DNA of 40,199 nt. Origin: an uncultured Collinsella sp. GTDB lineage: Bacteria > Actinomycetota > Coriobacteriia > Coriobacteriales > Coriobacteriaceae. Positions 34,840 to 40,199 of this stretch are shown piece after piece. The position numbers and the translations under genes were made by a program. Numbering within the stretch: position 1 is the stretch's first letter; each line of letters starts with the position of its first letter. The stretch lies in NCBI GenBank assembly GCA_900544755.1, contig UQWQ01000010.1:1-40199 (forward strand), given 5' to 3'. Under the pieces are notes generated by a model. It was not told where the DNA came from, searched no databases, and saw only the letters and a list, made by a program, of their open reading frames with translations.

Positions 34840-36672
34840 ATGGCTCGACTGCATGTAATGGAACGCAGCCACGCCCAGGCCGTCATGGACGACCTACACG
34901 ATGCGCTCGGACGTCGCCTGGCGGTGAGTTCGCTCGCCCCGTGCCCCGTTGAGTTTACGGCAGCGCTCGTCAACCTGTGCTCCACCCAGAGCTGCGGCAA
35001 ATGCACGCCCTGCCGCGTGGGGCTGAGCGCGCTGAGCGATCTGCTCGCCGATGTGCTCGAGGGCCGCGCCGACGAGTCCACGCTCAATTTGATCGAGCGC
35101 ACCGCCCGCACCATCTATCTTTCGAGCGACTGCGCCATCGGTTACGAGGCCGGTGCTATGGCACTTACGGCTATCCGTGGCTTCCGCGACGACTTTGAAC
35201 ACCACATCCGCGAACACTCCTGTGGCTTTGACCGCGAGGCCCGCGTCCCGTGCGTCTCGGGCTGCCCGGCGCACGTCGACATTCCCGGTTACATTTCGCT
35301 CGTCGAGGCCGGCCGTTATGCCGACGCCGTCAAGGTCATCCGCAAGAACAACCCGCTGCCGCTCGTTTGCGGTCTGGTGTGCGAGCATCCCTGCGAGATG
35401 CACTGCCGTCGCGGCATGGTCGACGATCCCATGAACATCCTCGCCCTCAAACGTTTTGCCGTTGAGCACAGCGACCTCAACGACCACAAGCCCCATGTAG
35501 TGGACAATACCGGCAAGCGCATCGCCGTGATCGGCGGCGGCCCGGCCGGCCTTTCCTGCGCCTACTACCTGGCCGTGATGGGCCACAAGGTGACCATCTT
35601 TGAGCAGCGCCACCACCTGGGCGGCATGCTGCGCTATGGCATTCCCAGCTACCGTCTGCCGCGTGAGCGCCTGCAGGCCGAGATTGACTGGATCTTGAGC
35701 GCCGGCATCGACGTGGAACTCGATCACTCCGTCAACGGCGAGGAGCTTGCCCGCCTGCGCGACGAGTTCGATGCCGTCTACCTGGCCATTGGCGCCCACA
35801 GCGATAAGAAGCTCGGCCTTCCGGGCGAAGAGGCTCCCGGCGTGGAGTCGGCCGTCAAGATGCTGCGTGCCATCGGCGACGATGAGCTGCCCGACCTGAG
35901 CGGTCAGCGCGTGTGCGTCATCGGCGGCGGCAACGTGGCCATGGACGTGGCGCGCTCTGCCGTGCGTTGCGGTGCCGAAAAGGTGAGCATCGTCTACCGC
36001 CGTCGCATCTGCGATATGACGGCACAGGACGCCGAGATCGCCGGCGCCCAGGCCGAGGGCTGCGAGGTGCTGGAGCTCACCGCCCCGCTCGCTATCGAGA
36101 CGGGCGAGGAAGGTCGCGTGAGTGGCCTGCGCGTGCAGCCGCAGATTATCGGCGCGCCCCGTCGTGGGCGTCCGGCCCCGCGTGCCGCCGCCACGCCCGA
36201 GCGCGTCATTCCCTGCGAGCGCGTGTTTGTGGCCATTGGCCAGGACATCGATTCCAAGCCGTTTAAGGACATGGGCATCGCCTGCAAGTGGGGTCGCGTC
36301 GTCACCGATTCGGACGGCGCCGTGCCCAACTTCGATGGCCTCTTTAGCGGCGGCGACTGCCAGACCGGCCCCGCCACGGTCATCCGTGCCATCAACGCCG
36401 GCCGCGTGGCTTCGGCAAATATCGACCGTTACCTGGGCTTTGACCACAAGATCAAGCTCGACGTTGAGCTGCCGACCGTGCAGTTTAAGGGCAAGCACGA
36501 GTGCGGCCGCTGCGAGCTGGGCGAGCGCGAGGCCGGTGAGCGCATCCACGATTGGAATCTGGTCGAGCAGGGCCTTACCGAGGAGGAGGCACGCCAGGAG
36601 GCAAGCCGCTGCCTGCGTTGCGACCACTTTGGCTTTGGCGCGTTCCGCGGAGGGAGGAACCTGGAATGGTAG
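34840..36672 (+). CDS. NuoF/GltD-like FAD flavoprotein, hydrogenase partner
   Basis: This 610-residue fusion has three parts. Residues about 30-130 are the iron-sulfur domain found at the end of NuoF, with cluster ligands C52-x2-C55-x2-C58 and C98 (SCGKCTPCR ... DCAIG); the FMN/NADH-binding part of NuoF is missing. Residues about 140-540 are a GltD-type FAD/NAD(P)H oxidoreductase with CVSGCPAHVDIPGYI, CGLVCEHPCEMHCRR, IAVIGGGPAGLSCAYYLA and CVIGGGNVAMDVARSAVR. The tail has CGRC and CLRCDHFGFG, probably one more cluster. It overlaps the [FeFe] hydrogenase gene by 7 bp, so it likely passes electrons between NAD(P)H and the hydrogenase. ATG 34840 follows GAGGGG; GTG 34825 is less likely. Confidence 0.88.
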   Translation: MARLHVMERSHAQAVMDDLHDALGRRLAVSSLAPCPVEFTAALVNLCSTQSCGKCTPCRVGLSALSDLLADVLEGRADESTLNLIERTARTIYLSSDCAIGYEAGAMALTAIRGFRDDFEHHIREHSCGFDREARVPCVSGCPAHVDIPGYISLVEAGRYADAVKVIRKNNPLPLVCGLVCEHPCEMHCRRGMVDDPMNILALKRFAVEHSDLNDHKPHVVDNTGKRIAVIGGGPAGLSCAYYLAVMGHKVTIFEQRHHLGGMLRYGIPSYRLPRERLQAEIDWILSAGIDVELDHSVNGEELARLRDEFDAVYLAIGAHSDKKLGLPGEEAPGVESAVKMLRAIGDDELPDLSGQRVCVIGGGNVAMDVARSAVRCGAEKVSIVYRRRICDMTAQDAEIAGAQAEGCEVLELTAPLAIETGEEGRVSGLRVQPQIIGAPRRGRPAPRAAATPERVIPCERVFVAIGQDIDSKPFKDMGIACKWGRVVTDSDGAVPNFDGLFSGGDCQTGPATVIRAINAGRVASANIDRYLGFDHKIKLDVELPTVQFKGKHECGRCELGEREAGERIHDWNLVEQGLTEEEARQEASRCLRCDHFGFGAFRGGRNLEW

Positions 36673-38477
36673 AGCCCAACAAAACCACTGTCAGCGACAA
36701 CACCGAAAGCGAAGCACTCAACATGGTCAAGCTCACGATCGATAATTGTGAGGTCGTGGTGCCCGAGCACACCACGATCCTGGATGCGGCCAAGTCCGTC
36801 GGCATCCAGATTCCCACCCTGTGCTATCTGCGCGATTTAAACGAGATTGGCGGTTGCCGCGTGTGCGTGGTCGAGGTCGAGGGCTGCGACCAGCTGGTTG
36901 CCGCCTGCAACAACTACGTGCTCGACGGCATGGTGGTCCACACCAACAGCCCCAAGGCCCGCGAGGCGCGTCGCACCAACGTGCAGCTGCTGCTGTCCCA
37001 GCACGACTCGCGCTGTACGAGCTGCGTGCGCAGTGGTAACTGCAACCTACAGACTATCGCCAACGACCTGGGCATTTTCTATCTGCCGTATCAAAGGCAT
37101 TTGGCGGGCGAGGGCTGGGATTTCGATTTTCCCATCATCCGCGAAAACGACAAGTGCATTAAATGTATGCGCTGCATCAAGGTGTGCGAGAGCGTGCAGG
37201 ACCTAGGGATTTGGGACCTGACCAACCGCGCCACGCATACCGCCGTGGGTACCCGCGGGCGCGCGCCGATCGGCAAGACCGATTGCGTCGCGTGCGGCCA
37301 GTGCATTACACATTGTCCGACGGGCGCACTGCGCGAGCGCGACGATACCGAGACCGTGTTCGATGCTCTCGCCGATCCCGACAAAATCGTGCTGGTGCAG
37401 ATTGCGCCGGCCGTGCGTAGCGCCTGGGGCGAGGAGCTCGGCATTCCGCGCGAGGAGGCTACCGTCGAGCGCCTGGCTTGCGCGCTGCGCCGCGTTGGCT
37501 TTGAGTACGTGTTCGACACCGATTTCTCGGCCGACCTCACCATTATGGAGGAGGGCTCCGAGCTGCTCGAGCGCCTGGGCGCCGCCGCCAAGGGTGAGGG
37601 CGATAGCCGCGGCTGGCCCATGTTTACGAGCTGCTGCCCGGGCTGGGTACGCTTTGTGAAGGCGCGCTATCCGGAGTTTGTCGACAGCCTGTCCACGTCC
37701 AAGTCGCCGCAGCAGATGTTCGGCGCCATCGCCAAGACCTACTACGCCAAGGCGCTGGGCGTGGAGCCCGAGCGCCTGTTCGTGGTGTCCGTGATGCCGT
37801 GTACGGCCAAGAAGGCCGAGTGTGCGCTGCCGAGCATGGTGGGCGAGGACGGTACGCCCGACGTTGACGTTGCGCTGACGGTGCGCGAGATGGTGCGTAT
37901 GATTCGCGCGAGCCACGTGAGCGTTGATACGCTGGTCGAGGAGCCGCTCGATACGCCGCTGGGCTTTGGCACGGGCGCGGGTGTGATCTTTGGCGCCACG
38001 GGCGGCGTGATGGAGGCCGCCGTGCGCTCGGCCTACTACCTGGTGACGGGCAAGAACCCCGATGCCGATTTCTTTACCGACGTGCGCGGCCTGGACGGCT
38101 GGAAGGAAGCCGTGGCCGATATCGATGGCACCAAGGTGCGCGTCGCCGTGGCTCACGGGCTGGGCAACGCCGCCCGCCTGCTTGACGCGATTCGCGACGG
38201 CCGTGCGAGCTATGACTTCGTTGAGGTTATGGCATGCCCCGGCGGCTGCGTCGGTGGCGGCGGTCAGCCCATCCACGACGGCTGCGAGCTGGCGGCCGAG
38301 CGCGGCCAGGTGCTGTGGCGCCTGGATGCGAGCGCCGAGATTCGTTTCTCGCACGAGAATCCCGATGTCCAGGCGTGCTACCGCGAGTTTTTGGGCGAGC
38401 CGCTCTCGCCGCTGGCCGAAGAGCTGCTGCATACCGACCATCACGCCTGGTCGATGCCTAACGAGGGGACGTGCTAG
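36666..38477 (+). CDS. [FeFe] hydrogenase, NuoG-like N-terminus
   Basis: This 603-residue catalytic subunit makes or oxidises H2 in the cytoplasm. Clusters in order: a 2Fe-2S domain (CYLRDLNEIGGCRVC ... C), a His-Cys3 4Fe-4S site (HDSRCTSCVRSGNC), two 4Fe-4S motifs (CIKCMRCIKVC and CVACGQCITHCPTGA), then the H-cluster domain. All three signatures are intact: TSCCPGW (C323, C324), MPCTAKKAE (C379) and MACPGGCVGGGGQP (C524, C528). ATG 36666 follows GGAGGGAGGA and overlaps the flavoprotein gene; a later ATG (36723) lacks a site. The cluster set matches the group A type. No maturase (hydE, hydF, hydG) lies in this window. Confidence 0.96.
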   Translation: MVEPNKTTVSDNTESEALNMVKLTIDNCEVVVPEHTTILDAAKSVGIQIPTLCYLRDLNEIGGCRVCVVEVEGCDQLVAACNNYVLDGMVVHTNSPKAREARRTNVQLLLSQHDSRCTSCVRSGNCNLQTIANDLGIFYLPYQRHLAGEGWDFDFPIIRENDKCIKCMRCIKVCESVQDLGIWDLTNRATHTAVGTRGRAPIGKTDCVACGQCITHCPTGALRERDDTETVFDALADPDKIVLVQIAPAVRSAWGEELGIPREEATVERLACALRRVGFEYVFDTDFSADLTIMEEGSELLERLGAAAKGEGDSRGWPMFTSCCPGWVRFVKARYPEFVDSLSTSKSPQQMFGAIAKTYYAKALGVEPERLFVVSVMPCTAKKAECALPSMVGEDGTPDVDVALTVREMVRMIRASHVSVDTLVEEPLDTPLGFGTGAGVIFGATGGVMEAAVRSAYYLVTGKNPDADFFTDVRGLDGWKEAVADIDGTKVRVAVAHGLGNAARLLDAIRDGRASYDFVEVMACPGGCVGGGGQPIHDGCELAAERGQVLWRLDASAEIRFSHENPDVQACYREFLGEPLSPLAEELLHTDHHAWSMPNEGTC

Positions 38478-38479
38478 CG

Positions 38480-39535
38480 ATGCGTACGTTTGATTTTGAG
38501 ATGTCGCGCCGGGGGTTTGCCTCGGCGCTCGCCGCGGGCGCTCTGTCGCTTGCGCTCGTGGGCTGTGGCGGCGGGGCTGCCGGTGCCGGGTCCGCCGCGG
38601 GCTCGGCTGCCACGGACGGCGCCGGTGCTGCTGCAGAGTCGGTCGAGGTGCGCGTCGCCTCGCTCAAGGGGCCGACCTCGATTGGCCTGGTGCAGTTTAT
38701 GGACCAGGCCGCAAACGGCGAGACGGACAATGAGTTCGACTTTGCGATCAACACTGCCGCCGACGAGATTGTGCCCAAGGTCATTCAGGGTGATGTCGAC
38801 ATTGCCCTGGTGCCGGCCAACGTGGCGAGCGTGCTCTACAACAAGACCGAGGGCGCGGTGCAGGTCGTCGACATCAACACGCTGGGCGTGCTGAACGTTG
38901 TGACGGGCGACGCGAGTGTAGCCTCGTTTGGCGATCTGGCGGGCCATACCGTCTATATGACGGGCAAGGGCACCACGCCGGAGTACGTCATGAACTACCT
39001 GCTGGAGCGCGCGGGCCTGACCGGCCAGGTGACGCTCGAGTTTAAGAGCGAGCCCACCGAGGTGCTGTCGGTGCTGCTTGCCGACCCGTCTGCCGTGGGC
39101 GTGCTGCCGGAGCCGTTCAAGACCGCTGCCATCGCCAAGAGCGAAGGCAAGCTGTCGGCGCCGGTGAGCCTGACCGATGTGTGGGACGAGCTGGCGGGTG
39201 ACACGGGTTCGCGCCTGCTGACGGGCGTGACCGTGGTGCGCCGTGCCTTTGCCGAGGAACATCCCGAGGCCGTGGCGGAATTCTTGCGCCGCCACGAGGC
39301 GAGCGTTGAGGCCGTCAACGCGGCGCCGGCGGACTGGGCTCAGGCCGTGGTCGATGCGGGCATCGTAGATAACGCCACGATTGCCGAAAAGGCGATTCCC
39401 GGGTGCATGCTCGTGTGCCAGACGGGGAAGGATATGAAGGCGGCGCTCGGTGGGTACCTGCAGGTGCTGGCCGATGCGGACACGAGTGCCGTGGGCGGTA
39501 AACTTCCGGCTGACGATTTCTACTACTTGGAGTAG
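38480..39535 (+). CDS. Substrate-binding lipoprotein of an ABC transporter
   Basis: The 351-residue product begins with a twin-arginine signal (MSRRGFASALAAGALSLAL) running into the lipobox LVGC, so it should be exported folded by Tat and lipid-anchored. A Gly/Ala/Ser linker (about residues 32-55) precedes a two-lobe binding domain. VRVASLKGPTSIGLVQFM, GDVDIALVPANVASVL and PEYVMNYLLERAGL resemble NrtA/SsuA/ThiY-type proteins for nitrate, sulfonates or thiamine precursors. ATG 38480 is 2 bp after the hydrogenase stop codon and uses GAGGGGA inside its last codons; GTG 38471 is too close to that site. The ligand is unknown. Close coupling to a hydrogenase is unusual. Confidence 0.88.
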   Translation: MRTFDFEMSRRGFASALAAGALSLALVGCGGGAAGAGSAAGSAATDGAGAAAESVEVRVASLKGPTSIGLVQFMDQAANGETDNEFDFAINTAADEIVPKVIQGDVDIALVPANVASVLYNKTEGAVQVVDINTLGVLNVVTGDASVASFGDLAGHTVYMTGKGTTPEYVMNYLLERAGLTGQVTLEFKSEPTEVLSVLLADPSAVGVLPEPFKTAAIAKSEGKLSAPVSLTDVWDELAGDTGSRLLTGVTVVRRAFAEEHPEAVAEFLRRHEASVEAVNAAPADWAQAVVDAGIVDNATIAEKAIPGCMLVCQTGKDMKAALGGYLQVLADADTSAVGGKLPADDFYYLE

Positions 39536-39538
39536 CCC

Positions 39539-40199
39539 GTGCGTGCGTTTGCTCGACAAATGACAGAGCGTATGAAGGCGGTGGCGGCAGCAGGTGCCGT
39601 CGCCGCCTTTTGGCTTGCCGCGTGGATGCTGGTGGCGGCGCTGGTGGCGCAGCCGTTGATTTTGCCGGGGCCGGGTGCTGTTGCCTTGGCGCTGCTGCGC
39701 CTGGCGTGCGATGGTGGTACCTGGGCGATTTTGGCGGGCTCGGGCGCGCGGATACTGGGCGGGCTGGCGCTTGCCGCGGTGTGTGGTGGCGTGCTTGCCG
39801 GGATTTCGTCACGGTCGCGGGCGTTTGCGCACCTGGCGGCTCCGGCGCTGTCGTTTGTAAAGGCGACGCCGGTCGCCTGCGTGGTGGTCCTGTTGCTTAT
39901 CTGGCTGGGGTCGGCGCGCGTGAGCATCGCGGCGGTCTTTTTGATGGCGCTGCCGGGCGTGTATTTTTCGCTGGCCGAGGGCTTGGCACAAGTGGATAAG
40001 CCGCTGGAGCAGATGTTCCGCCTGCATGGCGTGCGGGGATGGCGCCTGTTTTGCGCCCATACCTGGCGCGAAGTCCTGCCGTTTGTGCTTTCGTGTGCCC
40101 GTGCCGTGATCGGCATGAGCTGGAAGGCCGGCGTGGCAGCCGAGCTGATCGGCATGGCGGTGGGCACCGTGGGTGAGCGCATCTATCAGGCAAAGCTTT
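39539..40199 (+). CDS. ABC transporter permease (partial, right edge)
   Basis: The frame is open for 220 codons and leaves the window. GTG 39539 lies 3 bp after the binding-protein stop codon with GGAG 6 bases upstream; ATG 39572 is an alternative. The product has an N-terminal hydrophobic helix (about residues 13-36), the PLILPGPGAVALALL segment, and further helices at about 60-85, 100-120 and 122-140. The cytoplasmic EAA-type loop region MFRLHGVRGWRLFCAHTWREVLP precedes the final helices. This is the SsuC/TauC-type inner-membrane component. A matching ATPase gene would be expected just outside the window. It belongs to the flavoprotein-hydrogenase-binding protein run. Confidence 0.88.
   Translation, partial: MRAFARQMTERMKAVAAAGAVAAFWLAAWMLVAALVAQPLILPGPGAVALALLRLACDGGTWAILAGSGARILGGLALAAVCGGVLAGISSRSRAFAHLAAPALSFVKATPVACVVVLLLIWLGSARVSIAAVFLMALPGVYFSLAEGLAQVDKPLEQMFRLHGVRGWRLFCAHTWREVLPFVLSCARAVIGMSWKAGVAAELIGMAVGTVGERIYQAKL

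Overview
This window looks like a chromosome segment from a GC-rich, anaerobic, sugar-fermenting gut actinobacterium of the Coriobacteriia, most likely Collinsella or a close relative. The placement is inference. It rests on the GC-rich codon use, an [FeFe] hydrogenase, a short rubredoxin, an EFR1-type ferredoxin, PTS sugar uptake and many intergenic hairpin repeats. No 16S rRNA or other decisive marker is present.

Layout, left to right. (1) 1-1.4 kb: a Hin-type serine recombinase and a VanZ-like membrane protein. (2) 1.5-6.0 kb: a cell-wall sugar salvage cluster with an RpiR/MurR regulator, MurQ etherase, a MurP-type PTS EIIBC and MupG 6-phospho-N-acetylmuramidase. Together they import MurNAc or MurNAc-GlcNAc and convert it to central metabolites. 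(3) 6.1-9.9 kb: an ArsC/Spx-like thiol protein, a three-unit tandem palindromic repeat (family B), a possibly truncated regulator, tRNA-Gln and tRNA-Glu, a TPR protein overlapping smpB, and a flavin reductase followed by a mini-rubredoxin. (4) 10.0-18.0 kb: a four-copy palindromic array (family A), a divergent Nramp metal transporter, and gltBD glutamate synthase. (5) 18.0-22.5 kb: an unrecognised protein, a PD-(D/E)XK-like nuclease protein flanked by family A repeats, an amidohydrolase and a membrane zinc-ribbon protein. (6) 22.6-25.7 kb: a copper operon read leftwards (copA, copZ, csoR) with a CsoR-type operator; copA carries a frameshift. (7) 25.8-29.0 kb: two more family A repeats, a DEAD-box RNA helicase with a long Arg/Gly-rich tail, and a gene-poor stretch with a MITE-like inverted repeat pair. 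(8) 29.0-34.6 kb: an EFR1 ferredoxin and an alpha-glucoside PTS cluster (EIIA, LicT-type antiterminator, EIICB, GH4 6-phospho-alpha-glucosidase). (9) 34.8 kb to the right edge: an unbroken set of a NuoF/GltD-like flavoprotein, [FeFe] hydrogenase, Tat-type lipoprotein substrate-binding protein and ABC permease; the permease runs off the edge.

How the parts connect: neither PTS permease here carries its own IIA domain, so the stand-alone EIIA at 30.1 kb may serve both. The flavoprotein, hydrogenase, rubredoxin and EFR1 genes point to a reducing, fermentative electron economy.

The least explained signal is a pair of unrelated tandem palindrome families. Family A has nine copies at four sites. 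Each copy is 56-57 bp long with conserved 16-bp arms and a variable core, and grouped copies repeat every 79-81 bp. Family B has three 46-bp palindromes repeating every 62 bp. One family A set brackets the nuclease-like gene at 19.1-20.2 kb, which makes that locus the best candidate for an undescribed repeat-plus-protein system.
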